From NCBI GenBank assembly GCA_030765055.1, contig CM060958.1, forward strand, positions 84,437,494 through 84,501,493: DNA of 64,000 nt, given 5' to 3'. Below, piece after piece: positions 22,471 through 34,804 of this stretch (within the stretch, counting starts at the first letter, position 1; every line of letters begins with the position of its first letter). Below the pieces are notes generated by a model. The model was not told where the DNA came from, did no database searches, and saw only the letters and a list, made by a program, of their open reading frames with translations. The position numbers were made by a program, and so were the translations under genes. This DNA is from Mantis religiosa. Lineage: Eukaryota > Arthropoda > Insecta > Mantodea > Mantidae.

Positions 22471-22822
22471 TATTAGATCCATATGTGAATATGACTCTTC
22501 ACTGAATAAATTATTATTTAAGGCGACCAGGAACTTAAACTCTTTCTAGTAATCCATATTTTTAGAAAACTACACAAAGCCTTTCATTAGACAGTGGTTC
22601 CTATACATTATTACAGATGAAATTCAATGTTCACGTAGTTAATGAACATGAAAACAATTATCATTTAATATAATAAATATAGATTTTATTATTATTTTAT
22701 TTCTTCTTGTGTCACTACCCAGCATAAAGCAACAAATGTGAAGTATTATAGCTTTAGAAGATAGTGGTTTGTTTAATGTTACATATCTAAAACTAATTTA
22801 GAATATCCAATATAAAACTTTG

Positions 22823-23757
22823 TAACCGCAGTATCAGGCAGCGATTAGGAGGTGGTGAATTAATCGAAGTCAAATAATTAAAAAAAGAAGATAAATTAAT
22901 AGAAATGTTTTACTAAACTAATATAACAATCTTGCAATAATAATATGAAATTAGAATTATTAAAATAGCAGTTGAATTAAAGAATAAGAAAGGAAGAATA
23001 TAGTTTAATATAACATATGTACTAGCATCCGGACAAGAAGGAGAAAATATTCTTGTAAAAATCGGTACACGTCGCAGAGACAGGAAAGAAGGGCCGTTAC
23101 TTTCTTTGTGTTAGTAAAAGTTCAATGTCTGAAGACTATTGTATTCTTTCAGCTAGGAATGTTTTGGGACAACGGACTTTCAAAATGCAGTTGAGCATGA
23201 ACGCTAAAGAGATTTACTTCGCTGATTTGGTAACGATGCATACCGTTACAAACAACTCAGGGTAGGCGTTCCCCAACTCAGGGTGGGCGGAACGTCAGTG
23301 AGTCATATGAGTTTTGCAAACCAATGCGAAAATTCGGAATAAAATGACAAACCAATAATAATGTAACATTTGAGAAGGGTGAGCTAGTTTGGTCATGTTA
23401 TAAAGTTAGAGAGGGGATCAGAATAAGGTTCGAACTGAATGGTGAAGTAAGGAAAACTTTACTTACAAATTGATACTATGAGAGGAAGAACGTGTTCATG
23501 TGCATTAAGAAGAGAAGCGAAGATTTCGAAATCTGAAATGTTAGAAATTTTAATAAAAGATCGTCACCGATCCAAGTCGATAAACAAACATAGATTCAAG
23601 AATTAAACCAAATAATTCTATAACAAACTAAGTATTATTAATACGACTGAATAGCCAACAACCACAAAAATCCATTTCCTACAACCATTCACCTGAGGAT
23701 AACAGAACTCGTAGCTCCAATTAAGCTCCAATTAGAACGCAATTGCGGGTTTGCCGC
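22823..23757 (+). mobile_element. Unclassified element N, copy B
   Basis: A 935-bp block flanked by a perfect 7-bp duplication AACTTTG (22816-22822 and 23758-23764). It begins TAACCGCAGTATCAGGCAGC and ends GCGGGTTTGCCGC, the same ends as copy A at 13927-15016 but in opposite orientation. Internal blocks such as AGCATGAACGCTAAAGAGAT and CCCAACTCAGGGTGGGC match. No open frame; the shorter length reflects internal deletions. Confidence 0.7.
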
Positions 23758-23764
23758 AACTTTG

Positions 23765-24159
23765 AAATGCTCATAGCTTTTACTAGAAACTACCGTATGC
23801 ACTACTCGTGCAAAAGGTTCAGTGGACCCGTTCCGTACTTCCGATTCGGCTTATGCCTCGTCCAGAAACACAGAATCCGTCCGCTAAAGCTTTATTTTAC
23901 GCACTTTATGCGTAAGAAGCAATTATTGTACATTCCGTAAGAAGCAATTATTGTACATTCGTAATGTACAATATTTCTTAGTGAGAAATTCAGTGACAGG
24001 CATGGCGATAGTTGCTCAGAGAAGTTAACTAGAACTTGTTAACTATGCATTGTACCTCAATAGCAGTAGCATCTTTTATTCAACTTCTTAAATAACATCT
24101 TAGTTTTTATAACTTCATATATTCCTGCTTCCGTCAATTTAAATCACGTTGTATTGACA
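23765..24159. other. No feature seen
   Basis: AT-rich spacer with a small tandem duplication of AAGAAGCAATTATTGTACATTC near 23909-23960. Confidence 0.4.
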
Positions 24160-24352
24160 CTGGCACTTATTAGATTATTACAACGATACCGGCATGCAGC
24201 AGAGGTTCTTTTGTATGCCAGTAAATCGACGGATATGGACTGTCGCTTTTAATCACATTTGGATTAACACAGTCTCGGTTGGGTTTCAACCCGCGACCTA
24301 GGGACCAATACCGATCCTCTAACCAATTATGCTATCTAGAGCACATATGAAA
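24160..24352 (-). mobile_element. tRNA-derived SINE, family E, copy 2
   Basis: The minus strand reads TAGCATAATTGGTTAGAGG as an A box and AGGTCGCGGGTTGAAACCC as a B box. This is followed by TTAAAAGCGACAG and TTTACTGGCATACAAAAGAAC. The body matches 52235-52450 (same strand) and 27835-28010 (opposite strand). Confidence 0.6.
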
Positions 24353-24517
24353 TACTTTTATCCGTTACCATAAGAAGAAACACATCATTACGCGATACTT
24401 TTGTTACTGAAAAGTAGGTCTTTACTGTTAGACATGACTAATTATTCAGAGATTATAATCTCTGCAAAGAGTAGAATTCTCTACCAGAGTCAAGCAGAAT
24501 AATAAGGTTAAAATTTG

Positions 24518-24753
24518 GCTCGTCCCGTAGCTCAGTCGGTAGAGCGTCTGCCTGCCCTGCGAGGGTTCGCGGGTTCGATTCTCGGCGATGGGGTGGAGAT
24601 TTTTCTCCAATCAGGATGACTTCCCATCTTCCCCGGAGTCTGAGATTGCGAATGTGTGCGTGAATGAAAACCAGACGAATACTATTTAACACCTTCGATA
24701 TGTTCTACAGGAGAACTGCCGTCGATATGACCATTGCAGTTAAAAGGTTAAAA
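24518..24753 (+). mobile_element. tRNA-derived SINE, family G
   Basis: The head is strongly tRNA-like: CGTAGCTCAGTCGGTAGAGC (A-box region) and GCGGGTTCGATTCTCGG (B-box region). It is flanked by GTTAAAATTTG (24507-24517 and 24754-24764). The body after the head (to 24753) marks a SINE rather than a tRNA gene. I see no second copy in this window. A true tRNA gene is less likely because the acceptor stem does not pair. Confidence 0.65.
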
Positions 24754-24764
24754 GTTAAAATTTG

Positions 24765-26450
24765 TTAGACAAAAGTAAATTATTCTTCAGGAGCGCCTAC
24801 TCTAATATAGTGTCAAAGAATTATATTACAATCTCTTTGAATATCGATTAGCTCATAGATGACTTAGTCAGATGTTCAATTTTTCTTTAGTTATCTGAAA
24901 AACAAAAAACAAACATCCGATTTCCACATGACTTCTTTTTAAAAAGGCTTTCATAATATCCTCTCCGTCTTTAATCGACAATGTACATCTCTACATCGAA
25001 TTCTTCGACCACAGACTAGATGATTTTTAGCACCTGTGATTTCTGTGAAAAATATAGCAGATATTGCAAATATTCGCAACGCTTTTTGAACTGCTCCATT
25101 TTTTAAAACACAAATATTCTTTGTTACTGTAAGTTGCAGATGACTTTTGTGGCAGCAAACTAAGATTAGCGATTCGAGATTCTTCTCAAATTTCTTCAGG
25201 TATGAAGCTTTCGTCCCTTGAATCCCTTATTCTGACATACACATTACCATTTCTTATTTTTATATCACTATAGTTAGGATTCTTCGCTATTCACAGCCTC
25301 CAATATCTTCTTACACCTAGAAAACACATCGATTTTAAATGTTTTGTAAACTAATTTTTAATACTTTGCCATTCATAATTCAAATCGATTTTTTCTTAGG
25401 TAACGGATAAAACTATGTATGGATCTAGTGAGATTTGATGTTTATCATGCTCTTGAAATTTAAACCATCGGCGCTAACGCCTCGAGCGTTAAATCTTTTC
25501 ACTCGCAAATAAACATCAACTGACCTCGCAATTCCCATAAATTACTATTCTGTTTGTATTTTAAATTACACGCATTAAGGAGTCAAACATTCTGTGATTT
25601 TATAAAAGAATAAAGCCAGTAAAATGAATATTTTGAAGAAAAGATACAGAACACGCAGACATTCTTAAAGTAAATTAAAAATTAGGGTTTTCTCTTCATT
25701 GACTGCTAGAACATTAGAAAGTGGAAACGAATATTATCATGTAAAGATTCTTGTGAACTTAGTTGAGAAAAAATGCTACAGAACAGTTTAAATAGTGGAA
25801 GTTTGAGAATACCACCTTGTGTATATTAACGTAATGTTCAATTTTTTTATTCAAGCTTTGGTTGTCACTGCATTTCATAGCAGTGTGTGCACGCGCACGC
25901 AATGTTAAAATTGCGCTTAAAAAAAAAAAAAAAAAAAAAAATGTTGCTCAGGCAACAGTAAATTGATTTCCTGTCAAATCTTCGGGGACGTCCTTTCGTA
26001 AAAGGACATTGCAAAATTACAGAGATTCGTTGCAGGTGCAATAAACACGGTTTCGATTCCAGAAAGACCTTGGGGGATGGCAAGATTCCAAGACATTCAT
26101 TTGTTTGGAGAGGTAGAGGGTGTGCCACCATGACCTTGGCACAAAATAACATTGCAGTGACCTTTAGCAATAGAAAACATCTGATGTGGGTCTCTCGTAA
26201 CATTCATTCCAACCTGCACATTCCAAACTATATGTGAAATTTTAAAACTTTTTCTTTAGTTTTTACTGTGGTTCGCATTAAGTAATGTACATACAAAGAA
26301 CGATATGCATACAAATTTCCATTGCAATCAATATCCCTCAATAGTTTAAAATTCGTTAATCATTTAATTCTTTTAAAGTATTCAAGAATTATAAGCTTTG
26401 TAAGATTACAAAGCAGGTAGTTTGTAATGTTTTGCATTAAAAATGTGGCA
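24765..26450. other. No confident feature
   Basis: About 1.7 kb of AT-rich DNA with an A-run at 25919-25940. The minus-strand frame 25865-26203 (112 codons) has no motif I recognise and partly reads the A-run. Confidence 0.4.
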
Positions 26451-26451
26451 G

Positions 26452-26766
<315 letters not shown>

Positions 26767-27834
26767 CTCTTATTTCATGTTTACATAGTACAGCAGTTAC
26801 AAAATACGGGCACTGTGCCATATTAAATGACTGATTTTATTAACTTCTTGAAATTTTATATAACATATAAAAATTTATTACCCCTTCTTGAGTTATTTGT
26901 GTTTCTTTCCGTTATGTTTAGCATTCTGTTGTACATATAATAGGGAATTCCATTGCATCCACTATCTGTTTTTACACCTTTCTACCCTTTTTCATATTTT
27001 CTCCACATTTTTAGTTTCTTTTAACTTTTTAAAGCTTTTTTCTAAATATTCTCGTGCTTTCTCCATATATTCATTTGATCTTCTAACTTTTGGCTTTATT
27101 GGAAAATCTTTCTATTTTATAGAATTGAATCTTCTTTCCCTGCTTCCGTTTCATTTAGAATATAATGCCATTTATAACACAACCTACTTCAGTTAGTACA
27201 CCTCTGCTCCCTTTTTTCTATTTTACGTTACTTAAATTCATTATACATACCTATCCTTGCTCATGCACATTCCAGTCTGGCCTCTTTATTTCACACTTAG
27301 ATGCAATTTTCTATTCCATTTTAAATATCTACAACCTCTTAATGAGCTTTTCCGCTTAAAACTGCCTACACTTTCTGGCTTTTCAATATACCCCACTCTT
27401 GTTAGAATTTCTTTTCAGAAGTTCATACTTTTGTTATTTATTTCTGCCCATATTTTCCTCATATTATTCCAATGTTTCTTCCCCCCCCCCCCCCATTGCC
27501 TATTATACAACCATGCATTGTTTCAGTGTATAATTTCCCTCTATTAGGTTTATTCTGAACTATATTTGAATTGATCTTTCTATTTTGTGTTCTACTCCTA
27601 AGTTGCAGAGCAGTCGTGTTACTCTATTTCATGAATTTCTTGATAATCCCAGAGTTATTTGGGAAAAGTTCCTATATACTTCACCCACATTTTCCGAACC
27701 TTTTTCTAGCCCATGCCTCTGTGTATAATATCCTTGCTTCTACTACCACTATCCTTTCTAGTCATGTAATTAGCATTTCCTACACCACGAAGAAAGACTT
27801 CCAATTCCGTACCTTCCCAGGGTCATCCTTCGTG
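26767..27834. other. T-rich stretch, no gene
   Basis: Pyrimidine-rich plus strand with several short hydrophobic frames (26888-27840), the expected result of T-rich composition. A C-run lies at 27481-27494. No motif or splice context supports coding. Confidence 0.4.
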
Positions 27835-28010
27835 GTCTAGGTAACAGGGAGCCTCTGGTTCCCAAGGTCGCAGGCTCAAATACACGGAGGGTGATTCATT
27901 TTTTTTGTCATAAAATTTCTTGGCATGTTTTCCATCGGAAGTAAAGCCGGTGGTTCCGTGTCTTAGGTTTACGGCACGTAAAAGAACTTCAAAACTGATA
28001 ATAGAGACCT
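27835..28010 (+). mobile_element. tRNA-derived SINE, family E, copy 3
   Basis: TGGTCTAGGTAACAGGGAGC and AAGGTCGCAGGCTCAAATAC give A- and B-box-like segments. GTGTCTTAGGTTTACGGCACGTAAAAGAAC is the family body, matching the reversed copy at 24160-24352. Confidence 0.5.
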
Positions 28011-28265
28011 CTGAACAAAATTTAGCAGTCTTTCACGCCCAAAATATAGGACGGGTCAAAATACATTGTGTATGTTGTGTAGGACGGCAAACGGACCGTT
28101 TTCTAAGCAGCAAACTATATCCGGAAACGCACGGTTTGGGCGTAGTAAACCATCAAAGCACCCGTTCCACTTGTTGTAAATACCACGAACAAACGGCATG
28201 CTACACAAAGCAGTTTAACATTACAAATGGAGTTCAAACTGGATACCTATTTCGTTAATGTAGAG

Positions 28266-28790
28266 GCTACACGAGCCTGCTGAGCCGTACGTCATGCTCC
28301 AATAAGTGTCGTTGACCTGAAAGGATGGCAATCTCTCCATGTACTTGTGCAATGAGGTCCTCCTTTGACGTTACAGGAGTAGCGTAAACCATGGTTTTCA
28401 TACTACTCCACAGAAAATAGTCCAGTGGTGTCACAACTGGTGATAGTGCTGACTGGAACTGGTCCCCCTCTACCAATCCATTGATGTAACGTAGAGGTGA
28501 TACCGCACATTTCTCTCGAAGTGTACTGGAGGTTTGTCGTGTTGCAGCCACATTACCTGCCGAATGTATAGTGGGACGTCCTACAATAAGGTAGACAAAA
28601 TCTCTAAGAAATACGAGGTAGTTAGTCCTGTTAGTCTGTTTGGGAGCAGATACGGACCAGTGATATGGTCAGCAATTATTCCAGCCCATAGGTTGATATT
28701 AAACGTGTATTGCTGACTTCGAACCATCTGCGCACGTGGATTTTTGTCCGTTCAAACATTCACTTAGGGCACCAGTTCTCTAACTTTGAC
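28266..28790 (-). pseudogene. Tc1/mariner-superfamily transposase relic, C-terminal part
   Basis: Reading the minus strand from 28775: NVWTDKNPRAQ, then FNINLWAGIIADHITGPYLL, then QVMWLQHDKPPVHF with the second catalytic aspartate. It then passes SPVVTPLDYFLWSSMKTMVY with the third-aspartate block and a C-terminal arginine-rich end. This is the layout of an insect transposase family marked by VNVWAGI and TPLDYFLW. Stops and frame changes occur within 28320-28560. The N-terminal half is absent here; a fragment of that type of N-terminal half lies at 38338-38720. Confidence 0.65.
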
Positions 28791-30509
28791 GTTTTACAGC
28801 AACCAAAGAGCGTCCATAAATAAAAAAGCACTTTCAATTTAGATGCTTCCCAATAGCATTTTTTTTAATTTTTTTAACTTCTCTTTGAAATCAGGACTTT
28901 TTATTCTCTTGTATTTATCCATATTTTAGAAGTACTTGACAATTGCTTCAATAGCTTTGCTTAGCTCCATAATTGAAATGGAACCTGCCATTACATCATC
29001 TACAAACAATATTTTTTATTATTAATAACTGATAAGTTTTTATTAAACTTGTACAATAATAATTTTTCACAAAATATGCAAATAAAAACTGAATTCTTAG
29101 TTTCAACACCTGATGTAAAGGTGTTAGATAGTTTTAAATTTCCATTTTAAAACATTCTAGTAACAAAATTATAAGAGGAAATAACGATATATGCATACAG
29201 AGAGAAGGATAAATGTATTCAAAATATATGAAATAGTTGTCTTCGAAAATTAATACCTCTAGCAAAGTTAATATCCGTCCAATTAAGCAGTAGTATTTGA
29301 AAACAGTGCCCCTCCACTTTACAATGGAACTGATCTTATCCACTTGTTCAGAAATGAGTGGGGGTGGGACTTCCAAATTTCTTTGCGTTTCATTGTATTT
29401 TCCCACAATTTCATGTGCAGAGTAGAATAAAGGGTCCGTAAACACTTTTAACGCACTCGTCAAGATCTATCTCGGTTTTAAAGAATGGCATGTATATTTA
29501 CTCTTATTAGGTATAAAATGCTTTTGGTCTCATTTAGAAATAATTGGTTGCATACATCTTAATTATTGGGCACACAACTATATATAAAACAATACCGTAG
29601 TTGCTTATTACAAATATTGGCGAAGATGTTATAACATAGTATTGTAAACATACTATTGTTTATAGTATTTTTATATACAAAATCTCAACGAGAGGAATAT
29701 TTTTGGAAGGCACATCAGTTTTTGCTTTCTCGAGCACCTTAACTTATACTTGAGAGAGGAAGCTTTATATTCCACCTAAAATTTTTGATCTGGATTTCAC
29801 CGAAAGACTTGTTCTAAGATGTCCTGCGCCGTAGCACTGGAAGCTAGAGCGTGGAACCATGGAATGCGTCCAACTTGGATTCCACCCATGGCTATAAGAC
29901 CGTGCCCACGTGCCCACTCAGCATCGTAGGCTGCGTTTGACAGCGCTACTTGCAGCGACAGTCAACTTTTTTGCTGGAAAGTGCGTGTCGCTGGCCATAT
30001 CGCCTTCCTGTATCAGTTGGATAATTGTGGATGTGAGGTCGGCACACGGGTTGATAGTCCCAAGCATTTTCTGAACTTGAGCGCCAAATGATTTTTTTTT
30101 TATTAATGAGATCCTATGAATAATTAATTCTACATGGGAAAAGTTTAGCTAAAAAGAACGAAAATAAACAATAACAAACAATCGTACAGTATTTTCCAAG
30201 AATGCGACTAAACTTTTCATGAAAATCTACCCAACCCAAATTTCTTCGAGTTCACCATTTTTATTTCATATTGAACAAATTCTTAAGAGTTAAAATATAT
30301 TTGACAAATTGAAATGAGGGATAACATATGTAGGTATAGAGAATAGCTGCTGAGTCTCTTCACTGAATTTAGTATAAATTTGTACAACTGGAAACTATAA
30401 GAGATAGACCAAAACGTGTAAGTAATAGACAAAATTGCAGACCTTGTTAAAGCACACAGTTTAAGTAAAACATTTGTTTATAGCATTGCTATTGGTTTTC
30501 ACTTCCTAT
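28791..30509. other. No confident feature; weak tRNA-like patch at 29828-29895
   Basis: GCGCCGTAGCACTGGAAGC to CCAACTTGGATTCCACCC looks tRNA-like but without a recognisable body. The minus-strand frame 29134-29463 (109 codons) has no known motif. T-run at 28858-28866. Confidence 0.35.
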
Positions 30510-30752
30510 AATTTTTTTTTATTTACGTCCTTCAACGTTGTCATGTCGGACGATGGATGAAAAGCTTGAAATGATGCTTAAATGAGCCCAGGGTCCATAG
30601 AACTTAGAGTTACCTGGCATTACTCTTTCAGGATAAGGGAAAACCCCGGAAAAATCGTATCCAGGTAACTCGCCCTAAACCAGATTCGAATTTGGGACCT
30701 CTTGAACTTGAGGCAGACACGTTAGCATCTAGCTACCGAAGTGGGCTAACTT
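30510..30752 (-). mobile_element. SINE A, copy 3
   Basis: Starting from a T-run (reverse A-tail) with TTTACGTCCTTCAACGTTG, through the body GATAAGGGAAAACCCCGG to the head GAATTTGGGACCTCTTGAAC and TAGCTACCGAAG. It is full length but diverged. Confidence 0.8.
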
Positions 30753-30772
30753 CCCATTAGGTTACTGGATTG

Positions 30773-31200
30773 ATAGTAGAGGCGATTCAGCACTATGATC
30801 ACCAACGGGAAATATAAGATCTCTGCGGTGAAGGGATGAGATGGGAGCACTCTACGGGTGTGCGGGAACCTGGCTTACGGAGTTAGCCCACCGTGGGGGT
30901 CGATAACGTGACGCCATGAAGCCGCCAGCCGTTGGGTTTCAACACCACGACCCATAGCAGGAAAGGCGACTACAACGCCTCCTCTGTATGGGAACAGCAA
31001 AGTTTCCATAAATCAGTGCCACACTCGCCCTTCGTCGACAATTCTGGCCCAAAAAGGTGTAATTGAAATAAAGGTGATATGAAATGGAGGAATAGATAGT
31101 TGCGGAAAGGAAAGTATCCAATCCAGCATTCACCTAGTGACCAAAGGGCTGGTTGATTATCGAGGAGGGAACTCTGGACCTCCCGAACACGAGTTCCAAG
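30773..31200 (-). other. Possible degraded SINE, unassigned
   Basis: GC-richer than its flanks, with GGTTTCAACACCACGACCC resembling a reversed B-box region and GGGAACTCTGGACCTCCCGAA near the far end. No second copy was found in the window, and the small frame 30939-31133 is unrecognised. Confidence 0.3.
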
Positions 31201-32284
31201 CTGTTGAAATTTCTATTATCATATATTTTTACTTTCCCTGCCATATATAGTATATAGAGCAAGTATTGGAGTCTGCCGAAAAATTCGTTACGAGATTCCA
31301 CCAGAAATACATGTTGTGAAACATCCTGAATAAAAAGAGTATTTTTAGAAGAAGGTGCATATTTGTGCCGGATCCTGTGTGTATTTCTTTAAATTAAAAT
31401 TTAACAGCATGCTCCATTGCATTAGTAATACTACATGTATTGAATATTTACATTTAACAATTTTACACTAAATATGCATTCTGCAATTGTTCGTGTCTGT
31501 TGGTTGCACAGTTCACCCTAGTATCCATCTTATTGAAGAACAAAACAGTATCTGCAAAGTAACAGTATCAGTTTACAGGTATATGGAATAATACGATTAT
31601 TTGCCTAATCCTACATAGAAAAGGTGCCTAAAATATACATTTCAACAATAATTATAATTTAAAGGTAATGCTACTATTAATATAGTTCATGAATTTATGG
31701 GTTACAAGGATTTCATATTTGGTGACTATTTGCTTTTTGTAAATTTAGCTTAAGGATGATGCACACAGTAACTTGTATATTCGTTTATTATGAATAGTTA
31801 TACGGTCCTCTAATTATGCTATATTACTTCTTAATATTAGTTGGTTGTTGGTCTTATACTATGTCCAAAGAGAGAATAAAGTACCGTAAACGGTTGGTAT
31901 CACTCCGCGTCCACATGCGTTCGGAATTACAGTACTGTTACCGCTTTGTTAAGTAAAATATTAATAGGTATTAATAATATGTATATGCATTTTCAACACA
32001 AAAACATGTATTTATTCAAGCCAACCGCTTAATCGCTTCGTTAAGTATAATATTAATATAAATTTTCGACACTAAAGGTACATTTTTCGAGCTAAATATC
32101 ACGCAGCACACTATTAATATCCATGAAAATTAACTGCTATTTTTCATACTCTTTAGCACGAGACTTTACCATTGCCTGCAATTCCGCCTTAACATGACTC
32201 AAGTGGAAAATTATATTTTTTACTCTGTAGCCATGTTAGGTCACTTGTTTGATATGTGTTCTAACCTCACACTGTGATAGGGTG
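31201..32284. other. No feature seen
   Basis: AT-rich, with repeated ATTAATA/TTAATAT words near 31850-32110, no coding. Confidence 0.4.
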
Positions 32285-33040
32285 ATTATCCATCACAACG
32301 CTATTCGGTTGTAATTTGGGGAGAATCTTTTCAAACGAGGATTTGAAAACTTCGCCAATAATTTCTTCGTGATAGTCTCCCGTTGTTTTGGAGACGAACA
32401 CGAGCTCGCCACACTGGACAAATTCATCTTACTTCCTATGTGCAAAACTTTAAGATGCTTACCCCCTCCCCTTAGGATTTCTAAGTCCTGCACATAAACC
32501 AGATCGAAAGGCATGTTTTTTTTTTTTTTTTTTTTTGTTTCACTGTGGTGTCAGTCCATACTTTGCTTGTCGTGTGTCCCTCGTTAACCCACGTCTCGTC
32601 TAAATAATAAACTTTCCGCGTTTTATGGAGTTCCTTTATTTTGCGGAAAAATATCTTCGCCATAAAATATCTATCTTTTTCAGTTCACAAATTCGAAACC
32701 AATTTCCAGCAGTAGTTAGTGGAAGGAGGATCATTTGAAGTTTGGAAGTTTAGGATCAGAGTTAACAGCTAAGATCACTTTAAGGTGGGAGGTACATTGT
32801 TAACAAAGAATTGATGAACTTTCCGGTGGATTGCTGACCTCTCAAACCCCTCACAGACAACACTGATCGGGCACGTGGTCTCTTGTTGCCGGGAGTTGAA
32901 ACTTCACCAAATAAGGCTTTTTGCTTGCATGCACTATAAATGCTGGAAGCCGACACACCGGTAAACTCTGATGTTAACTTCTCCACTTCATCGATAGCAA
33001 GTTCTGGAAATTTTTCAAAGAACTTGTTAAATACATTCAA
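32285..33040 (-). pseudogene. DDE transposase-like relic with core motifs
   Basis: Minus strand. The first piece (33040-32780) ends a helix-turn-helix-like stretch, VSASSIYSACKQKALFGE. The second (32663-32530) has KVYYLDETWVNEGHTTSKVW, a first-aspartate block. The third (32480-32285) reads GKHLKVLHIGSK then, after a frame change, ELVFVSKTTGDYHEEIIGEV and PNSVVMDNHP with the second-aspartate block. This order fits a DDE_3-type (Tc1/IS630-related) transposase family widespread in insects. Stops between 32664 and 32780, an A-run (rc of 32516-32536), and the frame change make it dead; the C-terminus is missing. Confidence 0.55.
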
Positions 33041-33569
33041 TATTATTATCTTTTCCTCACTTCGTAAAGGCTTTCCGCGCGCATGTTTAACAGTACTCGC
33101 CAGTTCCGCCGTGATTCACAACTGGATACGCCTCTCAGCTTCAATATGCGCGCAGCATGATTTACTTTAATTACAAACTAACTTAACTATCTATTAGTAT
33201 ATGTTTTTTTTTTTATAGTTGAAGTCTGCTTAGTATGCACTTGTGCACTTTAGTGAAACGAACCCAAGACTCCACACCTCAATTTACACGGCGGAAGCAT
33301 CATGGAAATTGTGAAGAAGGCGCGCTACGATCACGGTCACGTGATTTTGTTTATATCTACTTTATTCTCTCGCTGCAAGCTGTATAGTTATATTTAACGT
33401 ATCACTTGTTTGTCCAGCTTCAACCTTTATCACTATTTACACTGTACTTAAATTCACTTGCCGCCGCCCTGCACTTCACTTGTCTTCGCAACTTAGTGAT
33501 TAATATCCTGTAGGCTAATAATGATCCTGCAAATCGTTGTTGTCAGTTGTATAATCTTATAAGCTTATT
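33041..33569. other. No feature seen
   Basis: Mixed-composition spacer; a short T-run at 33206-33217. Confidence 0.35.
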
Positions 33570-34040
33570 GATTTCGTAAGTAAGTGTGCGCGTGCGTGTA
33601 AACAGCATAACTTTAACGCGAAACGTCGGTGTTCAGTAGCTTTCAAGAATGCTACACAAATATATTAAAGAAATTTCTCCACCACAAACTACCCTTTACA
33701 TGGAACTGTTTTCTTCTTCAGAGATTTTGATTTTCTCATATGGTTCTAATGCTTTTCATTAAAATAGTAAGTGTTAAAGAAATGTTCGTGGTCAATGAAA
33801 AGTATATTTTAAATTTTCTGGAAATTATTTGTGTTTTTTTTCGGTATAATTTTCCTTGCGGTTTGTTTGCATTTTTCACAGCTTATATTTCTCTCAAATG
33901 GGAAGTTAGTCATAATTTTGTATGTCTTGTCCATGTAAACAGAGTTTAATTTTAAAGCCACGAGAAAGCGACCAGCTTTCAAAAGAGTTGACTATTGTTT
34001 AATTATACTTGTTCACTTAATCCTTGTACCTACAAGCAAA
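33570..34040 (+). repeat. Repeat L, copy 3
   Basis: After a short GTGTGCGCGTGCGTG tract comes AACAGCATAACTTTAACGC, then CCACCACAAACTACCCTTTA, TTCAGAGATTTTGATTTTC and GGTTCTAATGCTTTTCATTA. All are in the order seen in the copies at 11300 and 43585. The open frame 33740-33949 lies in it and is not supported. Confidence 0.55.
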
Positions 34041-34289
34041 TAAGCAATAAAGATAATTTCAGCAAATATTTATCTGAAACACCCTGAAGTAGAGGATTAA
34101 GCGTTTGTAAGTACAGTTTGCAAAGGAACAGAGAAAATCAGTGAGTGCAAATCTTCGGGTTTTTTCAAGTGCTTAGTCGGCATTCATTTGTTTTTGTTGA
34201 TGTCATGCTAGGAATATGACCCGCTATTAAATGACTTGAACGCTTCAAGCTTCAACCTCCGGAAGTTAAATTATTTTTAGGTCTCAATT

Positions 34290-34410
34290 CAGTCATATAG
34301 CACCACTGGTGTGAGGGAATTCCGTCCCGCTTAAGCAGATCGATCTGTGCCAAGTTTGAACCTACGACCTTACGATCACCGAGTCACCCGACCGACAGTG
34401 TTTCTTCGGC
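34290..34410 (-). mobile_element. tRNA-like SINE fragment
   Basis: GCCAAGTTTGAACCTACGACC reads as a reversed B-box region and GAGTCACCCGACCG as a reversed A-box region. The body is short. It may belong to family E. Confidence 0.35.
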
Positions 34411-34541
34411 CTCCTTGTATTTAATAAGGACACGTGTAATGAATTCTGCTAATCTGTGAAATAGTGGATAAAAAATTCATCAAGCAACTTTCCGATTAAA
34501 CTATCCAAGTGTATTTTATGGACAATGTTTAGAAATCTGTG

Positions 34542-34793
34542 CTACAAAATAATATGTGCAGTGTTTAACGCCCGCTTTTACTGCACGAGGCACCGCAGGT
34601 GGTGACACTGATGATATATAAGACGAAGATGGAGCTCCGGTGGAATCAGATGGCGGGAGAAACCGGAGATCCTGGAGAAAACTCACCCCAATGCCATATT
34701 GTCCACCAATCTCACTTTGCGTTCGTCTGGGATGGAACCCGGGCCGCCTTGGTGAGAGTCGAGCGGTCTAGCCACTCAGCCACGGCGCGGCCC
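34542..34793 (-). mobile_element. SINE B, copy 2
   Basis: Reverse copy with tail GTGTTTAACGCCCGCTTTTACT (34562 on) and head GAACCCGGGCCGCCTTGGTGAG to GAGCCACGGCGCGGC. Flanked by AGAAATCTGTG (34531-34541 and 34794-34804), a perfect 11-bp target duplication. Confidence 0.9.
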
Positions 34794-34804
34794 AGAAATC
34801 TGTG

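Noticed and set aside
24540..24600. Functional tRNA gene
   Set aside because: A and B boxes are good, but acceptor-stem pairing fails and a non-tRNA body with target duplications follows, so SINE G.
25865..26203. 112-codon minus-strand frame resembling a transposase at first glance
   Set aside because: No catalytic motif on either strand could be placed, and the frame reads through an A-run.
29134..29463. 109-codon minus-strand frame with a plausible N-terminal half
   Set aside because: No splice context, no GC contrast and no recognisable family; the C-terminal half is AT-rich translation.
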